From Intestinibacillus sp964580155 (GTDB lineage: Bacteria > Bacillota > Clostridia > Oscillospirales > Butyricicoccaceae), in assembly GCA_964580155.1 (NCBI GenBank), contig CAZOJP010000031.1, positions 1-27,853 on the forward strand: a stretch of DNA of 27,853 nucleotides, in the 5' to 3' direction. The first letter of the stretch is position 1; each line of letters begins with the position of its first letter. Below, piece after piece: positions 14,264 to 22,155 of this stretch. Under the pieces are notes generated by a model, which was not told the DNA's origin, ran no database searches, and saw nothing but the letters and a program-made list of their open reading frames with translations. The position numbers were made by a program, and so were the translations under genes.

Positions 14264-14880
14264 CAGGCGACTGGAGCTATGAAGCGCGCGCGGCGGCGCA
14301 GGGCTATCACGCGGTGTGCGGCATCGACGAGGCCGGACGCGGGCCGCTCGCGGGGCCGGTTGTCGCGGCGGCGGTTATTTTGCCGCAGGGCGTGACGATT
14401 GCCGGACTGGACGACAGCAAAAAGCTGACCGAAAAAAGGCGCGAGGCGCTGTATGACGTCATCTGCGACACCGCGCTCGCATACAGCATTGCATCGGTCG
14501 ATGAAAAGACGATCGACGAGATCAATATTTTAGAAGCGACCTTTCTTGCGATGGCGCGCGCGGTCGAGGGACTGGCGGTGCGTGCGGATTTTGCGTTTGT
14601 GGACGGCAACCGCTCCAAGGGGCTTGTGCTCCCGTTTGAGTGCGTGGTCGGCGGCGACGCAAAGGTGCCGTCAATCGCGGCGGCGAGTATACTTGCCAAG
14701 GTCACGCGGGACCGCTATCTGTGCGACATGGCGGCAGAATATCCTGCATACGGTTTTGAAAAACACAAAGGCTATGGCACAAAGGCACATTATGCCGCGC
14801 TCGACGCGCACGGTCCGTGCGCGCTTCACCGCAGAAGCTTCCTGAAAAAATACTTTGCGGCAAAGGCGCATACGCTGTGA
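14260..14880 (+). CDS. rnhB: Ribonuclease HII
   Basis: Cleaves the RNA strand of RNA-DNA hybrids and single ribonucleotides in DNA. It has 206 residues, typical of short RNase HII. The DEDD active site is complete: Asp 23 and Glu 24 in GIDEAGRGPLAGPVV, Asp 115 in FVDGNR, Asp 133 in GGDAKVPSIAAASI. DDSKKLTEKRR and AKVTRDRY are also family hallmarks. The ATG overlaps the rbgA stop, and GGAGGA lies ten bases upstream. The open frame further upstream is a shadow of rbgA. The end overlaps the GTG of yraN. Confidence 0.96.
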   Translation: MTGDWSYEARAAAQGYHAVCGIDEAGRGPLAGPVVAAAVILPQGVTIAGLDDSKKLTEKRREALYDVICDTALAYSIASVDEKTIDEINILEATFLAMARAVEGLAVRADFAFVDGNRSKGLVLPFECVVGGDAKVPSIAAASILAKVTRDRYLCDMAAEYPAYGFEKHKGYGTKAHYAALDAHGPCALHRRSFLKKYFAAKAHTL

Positions 14881-15242
14881 GGAGCGCAGACCGGACCGGG
14901 CAAGCGGGCGAGGAATATGCCGCGCGCTACCTGACGCGGCGCGGCTGGCGCATTCTTGCGCGTAATTTCCGCGTGCGGCAGGGCGAAATCGACCTGATTG
15001 CGGCAAACGACCGCTTCGTGGCATTCGTGGAGGTTAAGACCCGCGCGAGCAATCGGTTCGCGGCGGCGTGTGAAGCGGTCACCCCTGCCAAGCAGCGGCG
15101 GCTGATTGCGGCGGCGGAGCTGTGGCTCGCGCAGCATGACACCGGGCTGCAGCCGCGCTTTGACGTGATCGAGGTCTATTGGCGCGCGGACGCACCGCAG
15201 CCGGCCGCGCTGCATCATATGGAAAACGCGTTTGAAGCATAG
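14877..15242 (+). CDS. yraN: YraN family protein (UPF0102)
   Basis: A 121-residue protein of the UPF0102 family with a predicted restriction-endonuclease-like fold; its cellular role is unknown. It shows GQAGEEYAARYLTRRGW, then the nuclease-like core: Glu 37 and Asp 39 in QGEIDLIA, and Glu 52 with Lys 54 in FVEVKTR. The helix VTPAKQRRLIAAAELWL follows. The GTG start in the rnhB stop (GTGA) gives the normal family length. An earlier in-frame ATG would overlap rnhB by 60 bases. The rnhB-yraN pairing is widely conserved. Confidence 0.92.
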   Translation: MRSADRTGQAGEEYAARYLTRRGWRILARNFRVRQGEIDLIAANDRFVAFVEVKTRASNRFAAACEAVTPAKQRRLIAAAELWLAQHDTGLQPRFDVIEVYWRADAPQPAALHHMENAFEA

Positions 15243-15253
15243 GGAGTGATGGT

Positions 15254-16213
15254 TTGAAGCTGTTCGACCTGCATTGCGACACCTTATATGAGTGCTACGA
15301 AACGGAAAAAGCGCTGCGAAAAAACGATCTTGCCATCGACCGCGAAAAGGTCGCGGAGTACGCGCCCTATGCGCAGTTTTTCGCACTGTTTTGCGGCACG
15401 CAAGCGCCGGAGGACGGAAAGCGTGCGCGCTTGCTGCTCGATTTGCCGCCCGAGCAGCGGTTTCAGGCATTGCGGCGCGCGGCGCACGCGCAGTTTGCGC
15501 AAAATGCCGACTGGCTGACGCTGTGCACGAGCGCGCGGGAGCTGGATTGCGCCGCGCGCGCAGGCAAGGCTGCGGCGTTTCTGTCCATCGAGGGCGCGGA
15601 GCTGCTGTGCGGCGAAACCACGCTGCAGCGCGCGTATGAGCAGGGTGTTCGGCTCGTGACCATCACCTGGAATAACGAAAACGACTATGGCACACCTGCG
15701 TGTCTCGATGCGCGCGCAGGGCTGAAGCCTGCGGGCAAGCAGCTTGTGCGTGAGATGAACGCGCGCGGTGTGCTGCCCGATGTGTCGCACCTGTCCGAGG
15801 CGGGCTTTTGGGATGTGGCGGCATGCAGCACGCGCCCCTTTGTCGCAAGCCACTCGAACGCACGCGCCCTCTGCGACCACTGCCGCAACCTGACGGACGC
15901 GCAGTTCGATGCAATCGTGCGCGCGCGCGGACTGGTCGGAATCAATTTGTACGGCGCGTTTTTAACGGCGGACGGAAGCTGCACGGTGGACGACGTGGTG
16001 CGGCACATCGAACATTTCTGCGCGCGCGGCGGCGAAAAGCACCTTGCGCTCGGCAGCGATTTTGACGGCTGCGACCTTTTGCCGGCGTGCATCGAAACCG
16101 CGCGCGACCTCGCGCTGCTGGCAAACACGCTGCTGCGGCTGGGCTATAAGCAAACAACGGTGGATGACCTGTTTTATGGGAATGCATCCGATTTTATACA
16201 TCAAAATCTATAA
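15254..16213 (+). CDS. Membrane dipeptidase, M19 family
   Basis: Zn dipeptidase of the renal dipeptidase (M19) family, 319 residues, with the amidohydrolase TIM-barrel fold and no signal peptide. Metal ligands: His 7 and Asp 9 in FDLHCDTL, the bridging Glu 113 in LSIEGAE, His 179 in DVSHLSE, His 200 in ASHSN. Asp 269 in GSDFDG is the substrate-binding/catalytic Asp. WNNENDYG is also conserved. The start is TTG at 15254 with AGGGAG seven bases upstream; no ATG fits. The gene is 11 bases after yraN and 15 before thrC, hence in one operon. Cyclic or D-amino-acid dipeptides are possible substrates. Confidence 0.94.
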   Translation: MKLFDLHCDTLYECYETEKALRKNDLAIDREKVAEYAPYAQFFALFCGTQAPEDGKRARLLLDLPPEQRFQALRRAAHAQFAQNADWLTLCTSARELDCAARAGKAAAFLSIEGAELLCGETTLQRAYEQGVRLVTITWNNENDYGTPACLDARAGLKPAGKQLVREMNARGVLPDVSHLSEAGFWDVAACSTRPFVASHSNARALCDHCRNLTDAQFDAIVRARGLVGINLYGAFLTADGSCTVDDVVRHIEHFCARGGEKHLALGSDFDGCDLLPACIETARDLALLANTLLRLGYKQTTVDDLFYGNASDFIHQNL

Positions 16214-16228
16214 TTTTGGAGGATAGAC

Positions 16229-17719
16229 ATGGAGTACGTTAGCACACGAGACAAAAGCCGGAAGGTCAGCGCCGCAAAGGCGATCGCAACCGGCATCGCG
16301 CCCGACGGCGGCCTGTACTGCCCGACCACCTTTCCGCAGCTGGCGCAGGAGGATTGGGCGCGGCTCATCAAGATGGATTACAAAGCGCGCGCGGCGTTTG
16401 TGCTCGGCAGGTACCTGACCGACTTCACCGCGCAGGAGCTGTCGGACTTCGCGGCAAAAGCCTATGCCGATGACAAGTTCGGCGGCGCGGATACCGCACC
16501 GGTCGTAAAGCTCGCAGATGGTAAATATCTGCTTGAGCTGTGGCACGGCCCGACCTGCGCGTTTAAGGACATGGCGCTGCAAATGCTGCCGCATCTGCTG
16601 ACGGCTTCGCTGCGCAAGACCGGCGAAACGCGCACCGCGTGCATCCTCGTCGCGACCTCGGGCGATACGGGCAAGGCCGCGCTCGACGGCTTCGCGAACG
16701 TGCCGGGCACCAAAATCATGGTGTATTATCCGGTGGACGGCGTGAGCACCATCCAGAAGCTGCAAATGGTCACGCAGGAGGGCGAAAACGTGGCGGTTTG
16801 CGCGATTCGCGGCAACTTTGACGACGCGCAGAGCGCGGTCAAGCGCATTTTCACCGACAAGGAGACGCTCGACAAGCTGGACGGGCAGGGCATGACGCTC
16901 TCCTCGGCAAACTCGATCAACTGGGGACGGCTGGCGCCGCAGATCGCCTACTATATTTCCGCGTACTGCGACATGGTCACACGCGGCGAAATCGCGCTCG
17001 GCGACCGCATCAACGTCTGCGTGCCGACCGGCAACTTCGGCAACATCCTGGCGGCGTATTTCGCGAAGAACATGGGTCTGCCGGTGCACAAGTTCATCTG
17101 CGCCTCCAACCGCAACAACGTGCTGACCGATTTCTTCGCAAGCGGCGCATATGACCGCAACCGCGACTTCTTTACGACCGCGTCACCCTCGATGGATATT
17201 CTGATTTCTTCCAATCTGGAGCGTTTACTGTTCTACATTTCGGGGCAGAATGACAAGGTCGTTGCGGATCTTATGAATCGCCTGTCAACCGAGGGACACT
17301 ATGCGCTGTCCGAGGAGCTGTTCGCGGACGTGCGCGCGGACTTTGACGCGGGCTGCTGCGACGATGAACAGACCGCACAAACCATTCGCGCACTGTTTGA
17401 GAGCGAGCACTATCTCGCGGACACGCACACCGCGGTGGCGGTTCGCGTTTACGAGGAGTATAGGGCGCGCACGGGCGACACCACACCGACTGTCATCGCC
17501 TCGACCGCAAGCCCGTTTAAATTCTGCCAGAGCGTGATCGAGGCGCTGGGCGGCACGGTCACGACCGACGGCGTCGAGCTGCTCGATCAGCTTTCCACGC
17601 TGACCGGCGTGCCCGCACCCGCACCGCTCGCCGCGCTGCGCGGCAAGCAGCCGCGTTTTGACCGCACCGTGGACAAGACGGACATCCTCGCGACGACCGA
17701 GCTGCTCGCGACGCTGTAA
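16229..17719 (+). CDS. thrC: Threonine synthase
   Basis: PLP enzyme that makes threonine from O-phosphohomoserine. With 496 residues it belongs to the long class (E. coli/yeast-like), not the shorter Bacillus type. N-terminal MEYVSTRDKSRKVSAAKAI and PDGGLYCP are typical. The PLP Lys is residue 113 in HGPTCAFKDMALQ. The phosphate-binding ATSGDTGKAA, SSANSINWGRL and PTGNFGNILA follow. GGAGG is 8-12 bases before the ATG. It sits between the dipeptidase and a phosphoesterase with short gaps, so it is probably co-transcribed. No T-box, Thr/Ile leader or separate promoter was seen, so regulation by amino-acid supply is not evident. Confidence 0.97.
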   Translation: MEYVSTRDKSRKVSAAKAIATGIAPDGGLYCPTTFPQLAQEDWARLIKMDYKARAAFVLGRYLTDFTAQELSDFAAKAYADDKFGGADTAPVVKLADGKYLLELWHGPTCAFKDMALQMLPHLLTASLRKTGETRTACILVATSGDTGKAALDGFANVPGTKIMVYYPVDGVSTIQKLQMVTQEGENVAVCAIRGNFDDAQSAVKRIFTDKETLDKLDGQGMTLSSANSINWGRLAPQIAYYISAYCDMVTRGEIALGDRINVCVPTGNFGNILAAYFAKNMGLPVHKFICASNRNNVLTDFFASGAYDRNRDFFTTASPSMDILISSNLERLLFYISGQNDKVVADLMNRLSTEGHYALSEELFADVRADFDAGCCDDEQTAQTIRALFESEHYLADTHTAVAVRVYEEYRARTGDTTPTVIASTASPFKFCQSVIEALGGTVTTDGVELLDQLSTLTGVPAPAPLAALRGKQPRFDRTVDKTDILATTELLATL

Positions 17720-17728
17720 GGAGAGACG

Positions 17729-18436
17729 ATGGCGCTGTTTACCATTGCGGACCTGCACCTGTCGCACGGCGTGGAAAAGCCCATGGATATTTTCGGCGGC
17801 CGGTGGCAGGGATACATGGATAAAATCGAAAAAAACTGGCGCGCGCTTGTCGGGGAGCAGGATACGGTCGTCATCGGCGGCGACGTGTCGTGGGGAATCG
17901 ATTTCAAGCAGGCGCGCGCGGATTTTCTGTTTTTGCGTGACCTGCCCGGACACAAAATTATTCTCAAGGGCAACCATGACCTGTGGTGGAACACGGTTAA
18001 AAAAATGCGCGAATTTCTTGCGGAAAACAACATCGAAAACATCGATTTTCTGCATAATAACTGCTTTTTTTACGGAAAAACCGCATTATGCGGCACGCGC
18101 GGCTGGTTTTTTGAGGAGGACTTTAAGGAAAACCACGACGAAAAAATCTTTCGCCGCGAGCTGATCCGGCTGGAGACCTCGCTCAAAGCAGCAAAGGCGG
18201 AAAATCCGGATGAAATCTATTGCTTTTTGCATTATCCGCCGCTTTATATCAATTTTAGGTGCGATGAAATCATCGATATGATGCAGCGATACGGCGTCAG
18301 CCGGTGCATCTACGGGCATCTGCACTCCGAGGGACTGCGCTACGCGGTCGAAGGACTGCACGCGGGAATCGACTTCAAGCTGGTCTCGGGAGACCATATC
18401 GATTTTGCACCTGTGCGGCTCAAAGGAGACGCATAA
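17729..18436 (+). CDS. Metallophosphoesterase (calcineurin-like)
   Basis: A 235-residue binuclear metal phosphoesterase. Motifs in order: IADLHLS (Asp 8, His 10), GGDVSW (Asp 52), KGNHDLWW (Asn 82, His 83), LHYPP (His 168), GHLHS (His 197, His 199). The form with GNHDLWWNT and FLHYPPLYINF is common as an uncharacterised phosphohydrolase in Clostridia. The substrate is unknown. AAGGAGAGACG stands between the thrC stop and the ATG, nine bases in all. It appears to be the last gene of the lepB operon, though I see no strong terminator in the 108 bases that follow. Confidence 0.92.
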   Translation: MALFTIADLHLSHGVEKPMDIFGGRWQGYMDKIEKNWRALVGEQDTVVIGGDVSWGIDFKQARADFLFLRDLPGHKIILKGNHDLWWNTVKKMREFLAENNIENIDFLHNNCFFYGKTALCGTRGWFFEEDFKENHDEKIFRRELIRLETSLKAAKAENPDEIYCFLHYPPLYINFRCDEIIDMMQRYGVSRCIYGHLHSEGLRYAVEGLHAGIDFKLVSGDHIDFAPVRLKGDA

Positions 18437-18479
18437 TCCCCGAACGTTGCAGGAAATCCACAAATAGCAAAAAAATATG

Positions 18480-18508
18480 TAGCATTTTCATCAAACATCT
18501 GATAAAAT
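18480..18508 (+). promoter_or_regulatory. Possible promoter of tig
   Basis: TAAAAT (18503-18508) lies 36 bases before the tig ATG. The -35 at 17 bases (TAGCAT, 18480-18485) is weak. A TATAAT at 18517-18522 is too close to the ribosome site to serve. Confidence 0.4.
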
Positions 18509-18544
18509 AGATTGGATATAATTTTTAGGAGGAAAAAAATTATA

Positions 18545-19879
18545 ATGGAATTAAAAAATGTTGAAAAGCAGGAAAAGAGCATCGTCGAGCTGACGATTGC
18601 GGTCTCTGCTGCAGAAGTAGAAGCTGGCAAGCAGGCTGCTTTCAAGAAAAACGGCAAGAAAATGACCGTCCCGGGCTTCCGCAAGGGCAAGGCTCCGCGT
18701 GCGCTGATCGAGAAGCTGTACGGCGAGGGCGTGTTCCTCGAGGACGCTATCAATATTTCCTACCCTGAGGCATATGATAAGGCGGTCAAGGAAGCTGCGA
18801 TCGAGGCGATCGGCCCGGCTGACATCGAGATGAAGGAAATTCTCGAGGACGGCGGCTATGTATTCTTTGCCAGAGTGCCGGTGCAGCCCGAAGTCGCGGT
18901 CAGCGAGTACAAGGGCATCGAAGTCGAGCAGGACGAGGTCAAGGTCCTCGCAGCCGACGTCAAGGCCGAGCTCGAGCGTATGGCGCAGCGCGTTGCACGC
19001 ACCGAAACCGTAGAGCGCGCCGCGAAGAAGGACGACACCGTTGTCATCGACTTCGAAGGCAGCATCGATGGCGTTCCGTTTGAAGGCGGCAAGGGCGAGA
19101 ACCACAGCCTCGTGCTGGGCTCCGGCTCCTTTATCCCGGGCTTTGAGGATCAGCTGATCGGCGCGAAGGCGGACGACGAAGTGGACGTAACCGTGGACTT
19201 CCCGGCCGACTACCACGCAGAGGAGCTGGCAGGCAAGGCTGCTGTGTTCAAGTGCAAGGTGCACACCGTGCAGGAGACCGTTCTGCCCAAGATCGACGAC
19301 GAGTTCGCGAAGGACGTTTCCGAGACGAGCGAAACCCTGGACGACCTCAAGAAGGAAGTCAAGGAGCGCCTGACCGCAACCCGTCAGGAGGAAGCCGACC
19401 GCCAGATCGAAGAGCAGCTGCTTGACGCGGTTGTTGCAAGCCTGGCTGCGGACATTCCCGAGGTCATGGTCGACAACCAGATCGATACGATCGTGCAGGA
19501 TTTTGCATACCGTCTCCAGATGCAGGGCATGAACGTGGAGCGTTATCTCCAGATGACCGGCATGGATTCTGTCGCGTTCCGCGGCATGTTCCGCGAGCAG
19601 GCGGATCGTCAGGTCAAGGTTCGCCTTGCGCTGGAAAAGGTTGCGGACATGGAGAACATCGAAATCGATGACGCGACCGTTGCCGAGGAGTATACCAAGC
19701 TGGCTGAAAACTACGGCATCGACGAAGAAAAGGTCAAGTCGCTTGTCAACGCGGAAGCGCTGCGCGGCGATCTGCGCATTTCCAAGGCACTCGAAGTAGT
19801 GAAGGAAAATGCCAAGATCACCAAGAAAAAGACGGCTGCCAAGAAAAAGAGCGACGATGTTGTCGCTGAAGAGGACTAA
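18545..19879 (+). CDS. tig: Trigger factor
   Basis: Ribosome-bound chaperone and peptidyl-prolyl isomerase that meets nascent chains. It has 444 residues, as usual. The N-terminal ribosome-docking domain carries the signature GFRKGKAPR (44-52). The FKBP-type domain spans about 150-245 (DTVVIDFEGSIDGVPFEGG, GSGSFIPGFEDQLIGAK). The C-terminal chaperone arms follow and end in a Lys-rich, then acidic tail (KKKTAAKKKSDD). The ATG at 18545 follows AGGAGG (18527-18532) by 12 bases. A longer in-frame start at 18512 would include that site and is rejected. Third-position use is richer in T than in neighbouring genes (many GCT), as expected for a highly expressed gene. clpP and clpX follow, the classic order. 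Confidence 0.97.
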   Translation: MELKNVEKQEKSIVELTIAVSAAEVEAGKQAAFKKNGKKMTVPGFRKGKAPRALIEKLYGEGVFLEDAINISYPEAYDKAVKEAAIEAIGPADIEMKEILEDGGYVFFARVPVQPEVAVSEYKGIEVEQDEVKVLAADVKAELERMAQRVARTETVERAAKKDDTVVIDFEGSIDGVPFEGGKGENHSLVLGSGSFIPGFEDQLIGAKADDEVDVTVDFPADYHAEELAGKAAVFKCKVHTVQETVLPKIDDEFAKDVSETSETLDDLKKEVKERLTATRQEEADRQIEEQLLDAVVASLAADIPEVMVDNQIDTIVQDFAYRLQMQGMNVERYLQMTGMDSVAFRGMFREQADRQVKVRLALEKVADMENIEIDDATVAEEYTKLAENYGIDEEKVKSLVNAEALRGDLRISKALEVVKENAKITKKKTAAKKKSDDVVAEED

Positions 19880-19950
19880 TTTCAGCAAACGAGACGATAC
19901 CGATACATGTCTTCTCGCTTGACGAAGATATTGGAAGGAGATAATGTATT

Positions 19951-20538
19951 ATGAGTCTGGTACCAATGGTAATTGAGCCGACGAATCGCGGCGGCGAACG
20001 ATCCTATGACATTTACTCCCGCCTGCTCAACGATCGCATCATCCTTTTGTCCGAAGAGGTGAACGATACGACGGCATCGCTGATTGTGGCGCAGCTGCTG
20101 TATCTCGAAGGGCAGGATCCGGATAAGGACATCTCGTTTTACATCAACAGCCCCGGCGGCTCTGTCACCGCGGGCATGGCGATCTACGACACGATGAACT
20201 ACATCAAGCCCGATGTTTCCACCATCTGCATCGGCATGGCGGCTTCGATGGGCGCGTTTCTGCTGTCCTCGGGTGCCAAGGGCAAGCGCTTTGCACTGCC
20301 CAACAGCGAAATCATGATTCATCAGCCGATGGGCGGCGCGCGCGGACAGGCATCCGACATGAAGATTCACACCGACTGGATCCTCAAGACGCGCGACAAG
20401 CTCAATCACATTCTTGCCGAAAACACCGGAAAGCCGATCGACATCATCGAGCGTGACACCGACCGCGACAATTTTCTGTCCGCGGCGGACGCGCTGGAAT
20501 ACGGTCTGATCGACAAGGTATTCGACAAGCGGGCCTGA
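19951..20538 (+). CDS. clpP: ATP-dependent Clp protease proteolytic subunit
   Basis: Serine protease that forms the 14-subunit degradation chamber and works with ClpX, encoded next. It has 195 residues. The triad is Ser 99 in GMAASMGAF, His 124 in IMIHQPMGG and Asp 173 in ERDTDRDNF. The handle region SPGGSVTAGMAIYD and the N-terminal LVPMVIE axial-loop segment are intact, so it should be active. AAGGAGA is 11 bases before the ATG. It lies 71 bases after tig, with no clear promoter or CtsR-type operator between. The 114-base gap to clpX contains a strong hairpin. Confidence 0.98.
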   Translation: MSLVPMVIEPTNRGGERSYDIYSRLLNDRIILLSEEVNDTTASLIVAQLLYLEGQDPDKDISFYINSPGGSVTAGMAIYDTMNYIKPDVSTICIGMAASMGAFLLSSGAKGKRFALPNSEIMIHQPMGGARGQASDMKIHTDWILKTRDKLNHILAENTGKPIDIIERDTDRDNFLSAADALEYGLIDKVFDKRA

Positions 20539-20585
20539 AATCGCTGACCGTGAGGTCTGCGATCCGGGTATGGCAGCAATTCGTT

Positions 20586-20631
20586 TGGCGATTGAACCAT
20601 CGGGGCGCTTGATGCTCCGATGGTTCCGCCA
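20586..20631 (+). other. Strong hairpin between clpP and clpX
   Basis: TGGCG (20586-20590) pairs with CGCCA (20627-20631). Inside it, GAACCATCGG (20594-20603) pairs with CCGATGGTTC (20617-20626) and GGC (20604-20606) with GCT (20614-20616), around a 7-base loop. In total 18 pairs with one three-base bulge. The 3' side is only mildly T-rich (ATTTGTATCTTT), so it may attenuate or process the clpPX message rather than end it. Confidence 0.75.
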
Positions 20632-20652
20632 TTTGTATCTTTGAGGTGAAAC

Positions 20653-21954
20653 ATGCCGAATAAAGACGATACCAGGAATCTAAAGTGCTCCTTCTGCGGA
20701 AAACCGCAGGATAAAGTGCGCAAACTCATCGCGGGTCCCGGTGTCTACATCTGTGATGAGTGCATCGGCGTATGCAGCAGCATCCTCGACGAGGATTTCG
20801 GCGGGGGATATCCGGCTGCGACGGAGGGAGAAGGCATCGGCCTGCCCGAGGGCATGACCGAGCTGCCCACGCCGCGCGAGCTCAAAAAAACGCTCGATGA
20901 GTATGTCATCGGGCAGGAAAAGGCCAAGGTGGCGTTGTCCGTCGCGGTCTATAACCACTATAAACGCATTTTCTTTGGCGGCGACGATGTCGAACTGGCC
21001 AAGAGCAACATCCTCATGCTCGGTCCGTCCGGTTCGGGCAAGACCCTGCTTGCGCAGACGCTTGCAAAGACCCTGCGCGTGCCGTTTGCGATTGCGGATG
21101 CCACGACGCTGACCGAAGCCGGCTATGTCGGCGAGGATGTGGAAAATATTCTGCTGCGGCTGGTGCAGGCCGCAAACTTCGATGTGGAGCGCGCGGAGTG
21201 CGGCATCATTTATGTCGACGAGATTGACAAAATCGCTCGCAAGAGCGAAAACCCCTCCATTACGCGCGATGTTTCGGGCGAGGGCGTGCAGCAGGCGCTG
21301 CTCAAGATGTTGGAGGGCACGACCGCAAACGTACCGCCGCAGGGCGGACGTAAGCACCCGCACCAGGAATTCATCCAGATCGACACATCGAACATTCTGT
21401 TCATTTGCGGCGGTGCATTCGACGGCGTGGAAAAAATCATCCAGCGCCGCACGGGCAAGCAAGGGCTGGGCTTCGGTGCGGAGGTCAAATCCCGCGAGGA
21501 AGAGGACATCAGCGCACTGCTGTCCAGAATTGAACCGCATGATCTGATGAAATACGGCCTCATCCCCGAGCTGATCGGCCGACTGCCCGTGCTGGTCGCG
21601 TTGGAGAGCTTGGACGAAAGCGCGCTTGTGCGCATCCTGACTGAGCCCAAAAACGCACTGGTCAAGCAGTATCAGAAGCTGTTTGAGCTCGATGGGGTCG
21701 AGCTGACCTTTGACGATGCTGCGCTGACCCGCGTCGCACAGATCGCGAACGAGCGCAAAACCGGCGCGCGTGGGCTGCGCGGTGTCATGGAAGATGCAAT
21801 GACCGACATTATGTACGATATTCCCTCGGATGAAACGATCGAAAGCGTCCGAATTACCAAGGAAGTGATCGATCACACGTCGGGTCCGTTGCTTTCCCAC
21901 TATGAGGCACCGCTGAAAAAGCTCAAAAAGTCCAAGGACAATGAGGCGGGCTGA
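20653..21954 (+). CDS. clpX: ATP-dependent Clp protease ATP-binding subunit ClpX
   Basis: AAA+ unfoldase that feeds substrates to ClpP. It has 433 residues. The N-terminal C4 zinc-binding domain has Cys 12, 15, 34 and 37 (CSFC, CDEC). Walker A is GPSGSGKT (124-131), the pore loop is GYVGED, and Walker B is IIYVDEIDK. The RKSENPSITRDVSGEG segment and the GFGAEV motif (ClpP-contact IGF-type loop, here LGF) are present. The small AAA+ subdomain ends with KTGARGLRGVMEDAM. GAGGTG precedes the ATG. A terminator follows, which separates clpX from lon. Confidence 0.98.
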   Translation: MPNKDDTRNLKCSFCGKPQDKVRKLIAGPGVYICDECIGVCSSILDEDFGGGYPAATEGEGIGLPEGMTELPTPRELKKTLDEYVIGQEKAKVALSVAVYNHYKRIFFGGDDVELAKSNILMLGPSGSGKTLLAQTLAKTLRVPFAIADATTLTEAGYVGEDVENILLRLVQAANFDVERAECGIIYVDEIDKIARKSENPSITRDVSGEGVQQALLKMLEGTTANVPPQGGRKHPHQEFIQIDTSNILFICGGAFDGVEKIIQRRTGKQGLGFGAEVKSREEEDISALLSRIEPHDLMKYGLIPELIGRLPVLVALESLDESALVRILTEPKNALVKQYQKLFELDGVELTFDDAALTRVAQIANERKTGARGLRGVMEDAMTDIMYDIPSDETIESVRITKEVIDHTSGPLLSHYEAPLKKLKKSKDNEAG

Positions 21955-21986
21955 TTCCGCTTCACACAATAAAATCAGAACTGACT

Positions 21987-22019
21987 GGGGGGCGGCGTGT
22001 AAACGCTGCGCCCCTTTTT
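21987..22019 (+). terminator. Terminator after clpX
   Basis: GGGGGGCGGCGT pairs with ACGCTGCGCCCC around a GTAA loop, 11 pairs with one G-T and one bulge, then five T (22015-22019). Confidence 0.85.
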
Positions 22020-22074
22020 GTGTAAAACTGCGGAATTTGTGTGGTTTTAACCTATTTGCCCACACTTTTGCCGC

Positions 22075-22103
22075 TTGCAATAGACGAACATCTATACTAT
22101 ACT
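22075..22103 (+). promoter_or_regulatory. Promoter of lon-engB
   Basis: TTGCAA (22075-22080), 17-base spacer, TATACT (22098-22103); a second TATACT overlaps at 22093-22098. The leader is about 45 bases. No heat-shock operator (CIRCE or CtsR box) is recognisable. Confidence 0.8.
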
Positions 22104-22155
22104 TAGAACATCGCAGTTATTTTTGCAAATTTCACCCCTGAAAAGGAGTTTTACT

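Noticed and set aside
16209..16214. TATAAT just before thrC
   Set aside because: It is 15 bases before the ATG, so a transcript from it would start inside or after the ribosome site. It lies in the last codons of the dipeptidase gene.
18551..19888. Minus-strand open frame of 445 codons over tig
   Set aside because: Shadow of the well-supported trigger factor gene; low-complexity His/Leu/Asp composition.
19919..19947. TTGACG with TAATGT 17 bases later before clpP
   Set aside because: The -10 would lie between the ribosome site and the ATG, leaving no usable leader.
21955..22155. CIRCE or CtsR heat-shock operator upstream of lon
   Set aside because: No TTAGCACTC-type inverted repeat or GGTCAAA-type tandem repeat could be found by eye.
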